Part shown: one piece after another, positions 25,662-34,950 of the stretch
How positions within the stretch are numbered: position 1 is the stretch's first letter
Layout of the letters: each line of letters starts with the position of its first letter
Assembly (NCBI RefSeq): GCF_002252705.1
Contig: NZ_NQLA01000029.1
Span: 1 to 38,479, forward strand
Length of the DNA stretch: 38,479 bases
DNA from: Vulcanococcus limneticus LL
GTDB taxonomy: Bacteria; Cyanobacteriota; Cyanobacteriia; PCC-6307; Cyanobiaceae
Direction: 5' to 3'
Made by a program: the position numbers and the translations under genes
Notes under the pieces: generated by a model
The model's input: only the letters and a program-made list of their open reading frames with translations
What the model was told of the DNA's origin: nothing
Database searches by the model: none

Positions 25662-26786
25662 ATGGCGTTTACCAGGCTCCGGCGCTCCGCTGGGGTGGCC
25701 ATCGCCGTCGCCATGGCCGCTCCCCTGGCGGCCTGCAGCCCGCCCAAACCGCCGGCCCAGCCACCGCCGCTGGTGAGCCTGGCCTCCCCCAGCACGGACG
25801 ATTTCGCCGACCAGGCCACCTACCAGAGCACCCTGGAGGCGATCCGGGAGCTGAAGCTCGAACCGCAGATCGAGGGCCGCATTGTGCTGATGCCCATGAC
25901 CGAGGGGCAGCGGGTGCGGGCCGGCCAGCTGTTGTTCCGCCTGGACCAGGTGCAGCAGCAGGCCCAGGTCAACGCCAGCAGCGCCGAGGCTCGCAAGGAC
26001 CGGCTCAACGCCGAGCGCTACATCTTCCTGAATGAGCAGGGCGCCGTGTCCACGAAGGATCGCGATGCCTACGTGACCCAGGCGATCGAGAGCCGCGACC
26101 GGGTGATCGCCAGCTCGGCCACCCTCGGCTACAAGGATGTTCTTGCGCCGATCGCCGGCGAGGTGGGCAACATCAACGCCAAGCTCGGCGATGTGGTGCG
26201 CCCCGGCACCGTGGTCACCACGGTGGTCGACAACTCGCGCCTCTGGGTGCGCCTCGATATCCCCTCCGAACTGTCCTGGCGGGTCAAGCCCGGCCTGCCG
26301 GTGCTGCTGGAGGCGCCGGGCCGCCCCGGTCTGCTGGCCCGCGGCAGCCTCAGCTTCATCGCCCCCTCGGTGGACAAGAACAGCCAGACCCTGCTGGTGA
26401 AGGCCACCTTCGCCAACCCGGATGGCACCCTGCGCAACGGCCAGCGGGTGAGCGCCACGCTGGTGTTCGACCGCCAGACCCGGCCCTCGATTCCCCAGCA
26501 GGCGGTGCTGCTGCAGGCGGGCAAGACCTTTGTGTTCCTGGCGGTGCAGCCGGCTGAGGCCAGTCGTCTGCTGGGCCGGCCGATCACACCGGAGCCGCCC
26601 GCTGGAGCGCTCGTGGCCCTGCAGGTGCCCGTGAACTTGGGCAGCCTGCAGAACGGCCGCTTCGCGGTGCGCAGCGGAATCGCCGCCCGGGATCGCGTGA
26701 TCGTGGGCAACCTGGCCCAGCTGCGCTCCGGTGCCGTGGTGCGGGTTGCGCCCGCCGGCACTGGAGCCGGGGGCAGCGGCTCATGA
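25662..26786 (+). CDS. RND efflux periplasmic adaptor lipoprotein
   Basis: A 374-residue membrane-fusion protein that links an inner-membrane RND pump to an outer-membrane channel. Residues 1-25 are a lipoprotein signal ending PLAAC, so Cys25 is likely lipidated. It has the split lipoyl/barrel-sandwich hybrid halves (LKLEPQIEGRIVLMPMTEGQRVRAG and YKDVLAPIAGEVGNINAKLGDVV), an alpha-hairpin between them, and beta-barrel and membrane-proximal domains after. AcrA/MexA-like in layout. The stop overlaps the pump gene's ATG as ATGA, so the two are coupled. No TolC-type channel gene is in the window. The exported substrate is unknown. Confidence 0.93.
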   Translation: MAFTRLRRSAGVAIAVAMAAPLAACSPPKPPAQPPPLVSLASPSTDDFADQATYQSTLEAIRELKLEPQIEGRIVLMPMTEGQRVRAGQLLFRLDQVQQQAQVNASSAEARKDRLNAERYIFLNEQGAVSTKDRDAYVTQAIESRDRVIASSATLGYKDVLAPIAGEVGNINAKLGDVVRPGTVVTTVVDNSRLWVRLDIPSELSWRVKPGLPVLLEAPGRPGLLARGSLSFIAPSVDKNSQTLLVKATFANPDGTLRNGQRVSATLVFDRQTRPSIPQQAVLLQAGKTFVFLAVQPAEASRLLGRPITPEPPAGALVALQVPVNLGSLQNGRFAVRSGIAARDRVIVGNLAQLRSGAVVRVAPAGTGAGGSGS

Positions 26787-29700
26787 GCCTCTCGGACACC
26801 TTCATCCGGCGGCCGGTGCTCAGCACCGTCTGCAGCATCCTGATCCTGATGGCCGGGATGATCAGCCTGCCGCTGCTGCCGATCGAGAACCTGCCCAACA
26901 TCGCGCCGCCCACGATTCAGGTGACGGCCAACCTTCCCGGCGCCGATGCCCTCACCGTCGAGAGCGCGGTGACCGGGCCCCTGGAGGAGCAGATCAACGG
27001 CGCTCCGGGGATGGATTACATCACCTCCACCAGCTCCAGCCAGGGGGTGAGCCAGATCAATGTCTACTTCAAGGCCACCACCGATCCAGACATTGACCAG
27101 GTCAATGTGCTCAACCGGGTGCAGACGGCCTCCTCCCAGCTGCCCCAGCAGGTGAATGCCCAGGGCGTCACGGTGGAGCAGACCGCCTCCAGCTATCTGC
27201 TCGTCTACAACCTCACCTCCACCCGCGGCCAGTTTGATCGCAACTATCTCAATGGCCTGTTCCAGCTGAATCTCCTCTATCCCCTGGGCCGGGCCGATGG
27301 TGTGGGTCAGGTGAATGTGTTCGGGGCCAGCAACCCCGCCTTCCGGCTCTGGGTGGATCCCCTGAAGCTCACCCGCTTCAACCTCACGATCGACGATGTG
27401 ATCCAGGCGTTGCAGAGCCAGAACCAGGTGGTGATCGCCGGCAGCATCGGTGGTCCTCCGGCCCCGGCCAAGAACCGCAGCACCTACCCCCTGCTGGTGA
27501 ACGGCAACCTGGAAACGGTTCAGGAATTCGAGGATCTGATCCTGAGCAAGGGGCCCGCCGGCAGCCAGACCGCCAAGGGCAGCGACGGCAGCCTGATCCG
27601 CCTGCGCGATGTGGGCCGGGCCGAATACGCGTTCCAGAACTTCTCCCAGTCGGCGATCAATGCCCGTAGCGGCTATCCCTGTGTGGGCTTCGGGGTGATC
27701 CAGCTGCCGGGCAGCAACGCCATCAGTACCGCCAAGGCCGTGGATGCGGTGCTCACCCAGTTTGAGAGCACCCTGCCACCGGGGGTGGTGCTGGAAAAGG
27801 TGTTCGACCAGACCGACTTCATCAACGGTTCGATCAGCACCGCCCTCGAGGCGCTGCGCGATGCGGTGGTGCTGGTTCTGTTGATCATCTTCCTGTTCCT
27901 GCAGGACTGGAAGGCCACCGCCGTGCCGGCCCTGGCCCTGCCGATCGCCTTGCTCGGCGCCTTGATCTTCGTGAAGGCCTTTGGCTTCTCGATCAATGAA
28001 CTCACCCTGCTGGGCATCATCCTGGCCACGGGTCTGGTGGTGGATGACGCGATCGTGGTGGTGGAGGCGGTGGCGGCCCGGATCGAGGCCGGCGATCCCC
28101 CCTTCCGGGCTGCATCCAATGCCATGAAGGAGCTCACCGGCGCGATCCTGGCCACGGCGCTGGTGCTGCTGGCGGTGTTCCTGCCGGTGACCTTCTTCCC
28201 CGGCGCCACCGGCGTGATCTATCGGCAGTTCGCGCTCACCATCGTGTTCTCGATCCTGGTGAGCACCTTCAATGCGATCACCGGCAAACCCCTGCAGTCG
28301 GCGCTGCTGCTCGGTGGCGGCAAGACCGATCCCCGTGGCCTGAAGTGGACCCTGATCGGCCTGGGGCTCGGCGCCGGCTACGGCTGGCTGGCCTTCGGCT
28401 GGGTGGGATCGCTGTTGCTCGGGGTGCTGGGCGCCCTGGTCGGCACCAACCTGGTGCCGATCTTCGCTGGCTTCAACCGCGGCTTTGACGCCCTGGCCGC
28501 GACCTATGCCCGTCTGCTGCAGCAGGCGATCCGGCTGCGCCGCCTGCTGGTAGCGATCCTGCTGGGCGGGGTGGTGCTCACCGGCATCGCCTTCGCGGCC
28601 ATCCCCACGGGGTTCGTGCCCAGCGAGGACCAGGGCTACGGCCTCGGCATCATCCAGCTCCCGCCCCAGGCCTCGCTGGAGGCCACCATGCTGGTGGCGG
28701 ACCAGGCCCGGCAGATCATCGCCAAGGAGGAGGAGATCGTCTCCGGCGAGATGATCGGCGGGGCCGGCTTCAACGGCGGCGCCCTCAACCAGGGCATCTT
28801 CTTCTTCGGCCTCAAGCCGATCGAGGAGCGCACCGATCCGAGCCAGTCGGCGAACGCGATCATCAAACGCCTCAACCAGGAGTTTCGCCAGATCCCCGGG
28901 GCCATCGTGCTGGCCCAGCCGCCGGCGGCCGTGCCCGGCTTCAGCGCCCAGGGTGGCTTCTCACTGCAGGTCAACGATCTCAGCAACGGCGGCTATACCC
29001 CCACCCAGCTGGCGGGACTGGCCGATCAGCTCATCGGTGAGGCCAGGAAAACGGGCGACTTCTTCAACATCTACACCCAGTTCGTCGCCGATGCGCCGGT
29101 GTGGCGCCTGGATGTGGACCGCGACCGCATGGCCTCCCTCAACGTCAACTACGGCGATGCCATGGCCACCCTCGGTGCTCTGGCCGGCGGCCGTTTCGTG
29201 AATCCCACCTACGAGAACGGTCAGTACCGCCAGGTGTACGTGCAGGCCGAGGGCGAGCGGCGCAATGTGATCGAGGATCTGGCCAACCTCTACGTGACCA
29301 GTGCCGACGGTCAGCAGATCCCGCTCTCCAACATGGTGAAGGCCCGGCTGGACAGCGCCCCGCCGATCGTGAGCCACTTCAACCTCTACCGCACCGTGCT
29401 GGTGCAGGGCGTGGAGGCCTTCGGCAAGAGCAGCGGCCAGGTGATCGACACCCTGGCGGACACCTTCCGTCGGCTCAACTTCACCAACATCGGCATGGAC
29501 TGGTCGGCCCTCTCCCGCTCGGAGGTGCAGGCTGGCTCGCTGGCGATCCTGGTGTTCGCCCTGGGGATTGTGGTGGTGTATCTGGTGCTGTCGGCCCAGT
29601 ACGGCAGCTACATCGATCCGCTGGTGATCCTGATGACGGTGCCGCTGGCCATGCTCGGCGCCCTGGTGTTCCTGGTGCTGCGCGGTCAGGTGAACAACGT

Positions 29701-30109
29701 CTACGCCCAGGTGGGCCTGGTAACGCTGATCGGCCTGGCGGCCAAGAACGGCATCCTGATCGTCGACCTTGCCAACCAGCGCATGGAGGCCGGGGCCAGC
29801 GCCGCCGAGGCTGCCGCCGGTGCGGCCCAGTCGAGGTTGCGGCCGATCCTGATGACGGCGATGGCGGCCCTGGCGGGCTTCTTCCCACTGCTGGTGGCCA
29901 ACGGCGCCGGTGCCCTCAGCCAGCGCTCCCTTGGGGCGGTGATCTTCGGAGGGCTGCTGGTGGCCACCGTGCTCAGCCTGTTTGTGGTGCCCTCCTTCTA
30001 TGTGCTGATGAAGAACCTGGAGGCGGTCTGGTTCCCCGCCAGTGCCGACCGGGTGGATCCCCTCGCCCCAGATCCCCTCGCCGGTGATCCCCTCGCCCCT
30101 GAAGTCTGA
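26783..30109 (+). CDS. RND multidrug efflux pump, HAE1 family
   Basis: A 1108-residue inner-membrane proton-driven exporter. The N-terminus SDTFIRRPVLSTVCSIL is the usual first helix. The proton-relay aspartates are Asp421 and Asp422 in GLVVDDAIVVVEA (TM4), and the matching lysine is in GLAAKNGILIVD (TM10). Two large periplasmic loops (about 35-350 and 590-880) and twelve membrane helices fit AcrB/HAE1. It is longer than AcrB (1049), with extra sequence after about residue 500, where a two-helix GLGLGAGYGWLAFGW segment lies. The tail carries three DPLAP-type repeats. It overlaps the adaptor by ATGA and the next gene by one base. Confidence 0.95.
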   Translation: MSLSDTFIRRPVLSTVCSILILMAGMISLPLLPIENLPNIAPPTIQVTANLPGADALTVESAVTGPLEEQINGAPGMDYITSTSSSQGVSQINVYFKATTDPDIDQVNVLNRVQTASSQLPQQVNAQGVTVEQTASSYLLVYNLTSTRGQFDRNYLNGLFQLNLLYPLGRADGVGQVNVFGASNPAFRLWVDPLKLTRFNLTIDDVIQALQSQNQVVIAGSIGGPPAPAKNRSTYPLLVNGNLETVQEFEDLILSKGPAGSQTAKGSDGSLIRLRDVGRAEYAFQNFSQSAINARSGYPCVGFGVIQLPGSNAISTAKAVDAVLTQFESTLPPGVVLEKVFDQTDFINGSISTALEALRDAVVLVLLIIFLFLQDWKATAVPALALPIALLGALIFVKAFGFSINELTLLGIILATGLVVDDAIVVVEAVAARIEAGDPPFRAASNAMKELTGAILATALVLLAVFLPVTFFPGATGVIYRQFALTIVFSILVSTFNAITGKPLQSALLLGGGKTDPRGLKWTLIGLGLGAGYGWLAFGWVGSLLLGVLGALVGTNLVPIFAGFNRGFDALAATYARLLQQAIRLRRLLVAILLGGVVLTGIAFAAIPTGFVPSEDQGYGLGIIQLPPQASLEATMLVADQARQIIAKEEEIVSGEMIGGAGFNGGALNQGIFFFGLKPIEERTDPSQSANAIIKRLNQEFRQIPGAIVLAQPPAAVPGFSAQGGFSLQVNDLSNGGYTPTQLAGLADQLIGEARKTGDFFNIYTQFVADAPVWRLDVDRDRMASLNVNYGDAMATLGALAGGRFVNPTYENGQYRQVYVQAEGERRNVIEDLANLYVTSADGQQIPLSNMVKARLDSAPPIVSHFNLYRTVLVQGVEAFGKSSGQVIDTLADTFRRLNFTNIGMDWSALSRSEVQAGSLAILVFALGIVVVYLVLSAQYGSYIDPLVILMTVPLAMLGALVFLVLRGQVNNVYAQVGLVTLIGLAAKNGILIVDLANQRMEAGASAAEAAAGAAQSRLRPILMTAMAALAGFFPLLVANGAGALSQRSLGAVIFGGLLVATVLSLFVVPSFYVLMKNLEAVWFPASADRVDPLAPDPLAGDPLAPEV
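30056..30100 (+). repeat. three 15-bp tandem repeats at the pump C-terminus
   Basis: Units 30056-30070, 30071-30085 and 30086-30100 share GATCCCCTCGCC and differ only in the last three bases. They encode DPLAP, DPLAG and DPLAP, in frame, immediately before the stop of the RND pump. The tract is at the far end of the protein, beyond the last membrane helix. Confidence 0.85.
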
Positions 30110-30408
30110 TGCCCCTGCCACCTCCCCCTGGCTATCACCCCGGCCGCCAGCGCCAGGTGGATCGGCGCCGCATCGCCCTGGCGGGTTTTCTGATGGGCCT
30201 CGCCGCCACGGTGCTGCTGGTGCTGGCGCAGCAGGCGATGCGGGCGCCGGGGAGCCTGCTCCAGCCCCGGCCCTGGCCGCGTCTGCTGGCCCTGGTGCTG
30301 GTGGCCGGTGCCTGTGGCAGCTGGGGTGAGACCATGCGCCAGCTCAGCCTCGTGCGCGATCCCCGCCGCGAGGGCCTCCCGGACGAGGGGGACGACGGAG
30401 CGCCGTGA
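30109..30408 (+). CDS. small membrane protein of the RND operon
   Basis: A 99-residue protein whose ATG overlaps the pump's stop by one base (TGATG). It has a basic, Pro-rich N-terminus (GYHPGRQRQVDRRR), two membrane helices (about residues 22-42 and 60-75, the latter LLALVLVAGACGSWG) and an acidic-to-mixed tail. Its position makes it likely to be translated with the pump. Small accessory membrane proteins bind some RND pumps (AcrZ binds AcrB), but this one is longer and no homology to AcrZ is claimed. I do not recognise a family. Confidence 0.72.
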   Translation: MPLPPPPGYHPGRQRQVDRRRIALAGFLMGLAATVLLVLAQQAMRAPGSLLQPRPWPRLLALVLVAGACGSWGETMRQLSLVRDPRREGLPDEGDDGAP

Positions 30409-30479
30409 TCGGCCCCCCCTGATCGGCAGGCTCGGATCGGCAGGCACTGACTCGGCTGGCGTTGATCAGTGGGCCCGTG

Positions 30480-32144
<1,665 letters not shown>

Positions 32145-32234
32145 CTAACCCCGCTGTTTTGGGCTGCTGGCTGCGCTGCCTTTTCCCTGTTGGGCGGGGC
32201 TGCCGGGAGCGGCAGAGCCGGCTACCTTGCGGCC

Positions 32235-32681
32235 ATGCCTGAGGCTGCTCCCGTGTCGCTCTCCCGCCGCGTTCTGCCGCTGCACGCTGCTATCCGCCGT
32301 GCGTCCTGCGGGGCTCCCCGCCGTGCCCTCGTCGGTGCGGCTCTGGTGCTGCTGTCCGGTCTGGGAGCCTTCGCCCTGCCCCGGGCGGCGGCCGCGGTGG
32401 TCGGTGGGGCGCGGAGCAAGCCCTATCCGGAAGCGGTAGCCAGCACCAAGCTGGCGGCCCTGGCGGTGCTCGATCGCGACGGGGCGGAGAGCTGCCTGCG
32501 GGGCAAGCTCACCAACGCACTCTTGGGACTCTCGGCCAGCTGTGAGGCCGCCGGCGAGCGCAATCCCCTCTGCCAGCTGGCGGATCGCGCCGCGGCCAGT
32601 ACCGGCTGGAGCATCGCCTTCATGGACACCACGGCCCAGCAGCTGCTGGCCCTGATCGATCCCGCCCGGCCCAGGCCCTGA
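32235..32681 (+). CDS. small exported protein, member A of a diverged pair
   Basis: A 148-residue protein. A hydrophobic segment at residues 30-55 (ALVGAALVLLSGLGAFALP) ending AAAA looks like a signal peptide with a long basic leader. The mature part contains LAALAVLDRDGAESC, LLGLSASC, PLCQLADRA and a late TAQQLLALI, with three Cys (87, 103, 113). The same spacing of blocks appears in the gene on the opposite strand at 32703-33164 (LAALACARDNTAETC, ASC, PAQSLLAV), so the two look paralogous. A TACCTT six bases before the ATG could be a -10, which would make the message almost leaderless. Function unknown. Confidence 0.7.
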   Translation: MPEAAPVSLSRRVLPLHAAIRRASCGAPRRALVGAALVLLSGLGAFALPRAAAAVVGGARSKPYPEAVASTKLAALAVLDRDGAESCLRGKLTNALLGLSASCEAAGERNPLCQLADRAAASTGWSIAFMDTTAQQLLALIDPARPRP

Positions 32682-32702
32682 CGGCCGGGGCTGGGACCCG
32701 GC

Positions 32703-33164
32703 TCAGTTGCCGCCGCTGTTGAGCCGGATCGGGCTGTTGGAGCCGGATCCGCCCGGCTGGGCGCTGGGGGCCGGCTCGGGGGGCTTCTCGCGGCTGCGGC
32801 ACACCGCCAGCAGGCTCTGGGCCGGTGCCACCAGCGCCTCGCGGCGCGTGAAGCTGTTGCTGGGGGCCGGGGTGGAGCGCTCGCTCAGGCTCCAGAGCAG
32901 GTCCTTGCAGCTGGCCGGCAGGCGCGGGTGATCCAGCAGCGGATTGGCCAGGCTGCGGGAACGCTTGCAGGTCTCCGCGGTGTTGTCGCGGGCGCAGGCG
33001 AGGGCCGCCAGTTGCACTTCCCGCAGGGTGGCCTGGCTGGGGAAGGGCACCCACGCGGCCTGGGCCCGGGCCGCGGGTGGGCCGGCTGCTGCGGCCAGAA
33101 GTCCCAGGGCACTCGCCACGAGCCAGCGGGGGCCTGGCAGCCGGATCCAGTGGGCTGGGGGCAT
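32703..33164 (-). CDS. small exported protein, member B of a diverged pair
   Basis: A 153-residue protein from ATG 33164. Residues 14-35 are a signal peptide (WLVASALGLLAAAAG, then AARAQA). The mature protein has LAALACARDNTAETC, SLANPLLDHPRLPASC, a Ser/Arg-rich stretch and APAQSLLAVC, with four Cys (57, 66, 86, 122), then a Pro/Gly/Ser-rich tail ending GGN. It resembles the protein of the convergent gene at 32235-32681. An earlier ATG at 33197 overlaps the PLD gene's stop as ATGA, which argues for coupling; the inner ATG gives a better signal peptide, so the start is unsettled. Function unknown. Confidence 0.75.
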   Translation of the reverse strand: MPPAHWIRLPGPRWLVASALGLLAAAAGPPAARAQAAWVPFPSQATLREVQLAALACARDNTAETCKRSRSLANPLLDHPRLPASCKDLLWSLSERSTPAPSNSFTRREALVAPAQSLLAVCRSREKPPEPAPSAQPGGSGSNSPIRLNSGGN

Positions 33165-33193
33165 GGCGGACGGGACGACGGGCGGTGGAGCCA

Positions 33194-34639
33194 TCATCGC
33201 CGCATCCGCCCAGTGCCGCAGAGCCGTCGTCCCCGCTCCAGCCGCCGCTGCAGCCGCGGGCTGGGGCCCAGCTCCGCATCGCGCCAGAGCCGGTCCATCT
33301 CGCGGCTGAAGTGGGCCGCCAGCAGCGGCGAGTCGATCAGCATCAGGGTCTCGTCGTTCTGGTGGGCGGCCGAGGGGCTCCAGTTGAAGGAGCCGGACAC
33401 CACGGTGCGGCCATCGATCACGGCCAGCTTGTGGTGCAGCTTGTCGCCGCGGGCCAGGCGGGGCGTGCCCACGCCCTCCAGGGGCCTGGCCAGGGGGCGG
33501 TTGCCCGCTTCCAGGCCGCAGTCGCGATCGGGCAGGGCCGCCCCGAGCAGGTCGAGGATTTCGGAAAACGACCGGCTGGCAAACCCCGGATCGGCCAGCA
33601 CCCGCAGGGCCACACCCCGCTGCTGCAGCTGGGCCAGGCCGGCGGTGAGCTCCTGGGCCGAGAACACGAACAGGGCCAGGTCCACCCGGCGCCGGGCCTG
33701 GCCCAGCACCGAGGCCAGCAGGGTCAGGCCCTGGTTCGGATCGCTGCGGCGATGGGGCGCGAACAGCAGCCGGATGCGCGTGGGGCCGACCCACAGCTCC
33801 TGCACCCCGCCTTGTTGCTTGGCCAGCCCGAAGCGGCTGTCGGGCCGGCCGCCGGGCCCATCGCCCCACATCCGGGTGAATTCGGCCGCGAAGGCCGCCG
33901 CCAGCGCCGCGCTCTCGATCCGCAGCAGGTGGTTGACGTTGCCGCGGGTGCGGTCGTCGTCCGGATCGCCGTGGATGCAGGAGGGGGTGAAGTTGGCCGA
34001 GCCGCTCACCACCAGGCGCCGGTCCACCACCACAAACTTGGAGTGCATCAGCCCGCTGCCGGCGCTGCCGTCGGCGGTGTCATCCAGCAGGGGCACGCCG
34101 GCGCGCTGCAGGATCCCCACCGCATCGCCGCGCTGGCGCTCGTCGGCGCTGAGCACGCCGTCGTGGTTCCGGTCCGCCAGGGCCATCAGCTGCTGCTTGC
34201 GCTGGCGCAGGTGCGGGCTGAGCTCGGCGTCGTGCTGCTCGCTCCAGGGTTGGCTGTAGGTGTTTTCCAGCACCACCCGTACCCTCACCCCGGCCCGCTG
34301 CCGCTCCACCAGGGCCTCCGCCACCGCCGGCAGCGACAACTCCTGCACCGCCACCAGCAGCTCGCGCCGGGCCGAGCGGATCGCTTCCAGCAACAGGGCT
34401 TCCAGGTCGTCGCCGCTGCGCCACTGGCCGCTGATCGGGCTGCGGTAGCGGGCCTCGGCCCGGTGGTTGAAGGCCACCGTGATCCCGGGTGGCAGGGGCA
34501 GGGGATCGGGCCTGGAGCCGCTCAGCCGGCCGGTGGCGCTGCAGCCGGCCAAGCCAGCCGTCAGCAGCAGGGTTGGCAGCAGCCGGAGCCGCAGCCGCAG
34601 TCGCAGCCGACGCAGTGGCGCACGCTGGTTCTGTGCCAT
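33194..34639 (-). CDS. phospholipase D-like lipoprotein with EF-hand loop
   Basis: A 481-residue exported protein. Residues 1-33 are a lipoprotein signal with an Arg/Leu repeat run, ending AGLAGC, so Cys33 is probably lipidated. Two HxK(x)4D catalytic motifs are present: MHSKFVVVD (H199, K201, D206) and LHHKLAVID (H402, K404, D409), each followed by VVSGS-x-NF or NW. These define the PLD superfamily (phosphodiesterases, nucleases, transferases). Between the first strands and the first motif is DRNHDGVLSADE (156-167), a full 12-residue EF-hand calcium loop. The substrate is not clear. Its stop overlaps a possible start of the next exported protein gene. Confidence 0.88.
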   Translation of the reverse strand: MAQNQRAPLRRLRLRLRLRLLPTLLLTAGLAGCSATGRLSGSRPDPLPLPPGITVAFNHRAEARYRSPISGQWRSGDDLEALLLEAIRSARRELLVAVQELSLPAVAEALVERQRAGVRVRVVLENTYSQPWSEQHDAELSPHLRQRKQQLMALADRNHDGVLSADERQRGDAVGILQRAGVPLLDDTADGSAGSGLMHSKFVVVDRRLVVSGSANFTPSCIHGDPDDDRTRGNVNHLLRIESAALAAAFAAEFTRMWGDGPGGRPDSRFGLAKQQGGVQELWVGPTRIRLLFAPHRRSDPNQGLTLLASVLGQARRRVDLALFVFSAQELTAGLAQLQQRGVALRVLADPGFASRSFSEILDLLGAALPDRDCGLEAGNRPLARPLEGVGTPRLARGDKLHHKLAVIDGRTVVSGSFNWSPSAAHQNDETLMLIDSPLLAAHFSREMDRLWRDAELGPSPRLQRRLERGRRLCGTGRMRR

Positions 34640-34652
34640 GGGCGGCCAGGCG

Positions 34653-34670
34653 GGGAACCTCAGGGTTCCC
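34653..34670. promoter_or_regulatory. hairpin in the leader of the PLD-like gene
   Basis: GGGAACC (34653-34659) and GGTTCCC (34664-34670) form a perfect 7-bp stem with a 4-base loop, 13-31 bases before the PLD ATG on the minus strand. There is no T-run, so it is a possible leader structure or operator rather than a clear terminator for the gene upstream. Confidence 0.4.
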
Positions 34671-34716
34671 GCGCCGGTGGAGTGGAGGCCACGCCGGCAG
34701 AGGCCCCGCTCGGATC

Positions 34717-34950
34717 TCAGTCGTGCTGTGGCATCTCAGCGGTGCGCAGCATGGCCACGAACCAGAGGCTGCTGAGCAGCACGGCCGCCGCCACACCCGC
34801 GCCGATGCCCACCCGGACCATCAACAGCGGCACCACCACGGGCACCGCCAGGGTGCCGGCCAGGGGCGTGAAGGCCACCAGCTTGCGGATCAGGGTCAGG
34901 CGCGGGGCCGCCGAGTCCTGCGGGGTGGGCTCAGGGGAGGTCAGAACCAC
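34717..34950 (-). CDS. small two-helix membrane protein
   Basis: A 77-residue protein from a GTG-type start overlapping the end of the DUF4912 gene by 10 bases. The N-terminus is polar (SPEPTPQDSAAPRLTLIRKL); then two membrane helices, VAFTPLAGTLAVPVVVPLLM and GIGAGVAAAVLLSSLWFVAML, and a short hydrophilic end. The overlap makes cotranscription with the DUF4912 gene likely, followed by the PLD gene after 77 bases. I do not recognise a named family, though similar small proteins are common in cyanobacteria. Confidence 0.65.
   Translation of the reverse strand: MVLTSPEPTPQDSAAPRLTLIRKLVAFTPLAGTLAVPVVVPLLMVRVGIGAGVAAAVLLSSLWFVAMLRTAEMPQHD

Noticed and set aside
30421-30445. Direct repeat GATCGGCAGGC twice, in the gap before pgm
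   Set aside because: Two copies of 11 bases in a 70-base GC-rich gap between convergent genes; likely local slippage, not a regulatory element.
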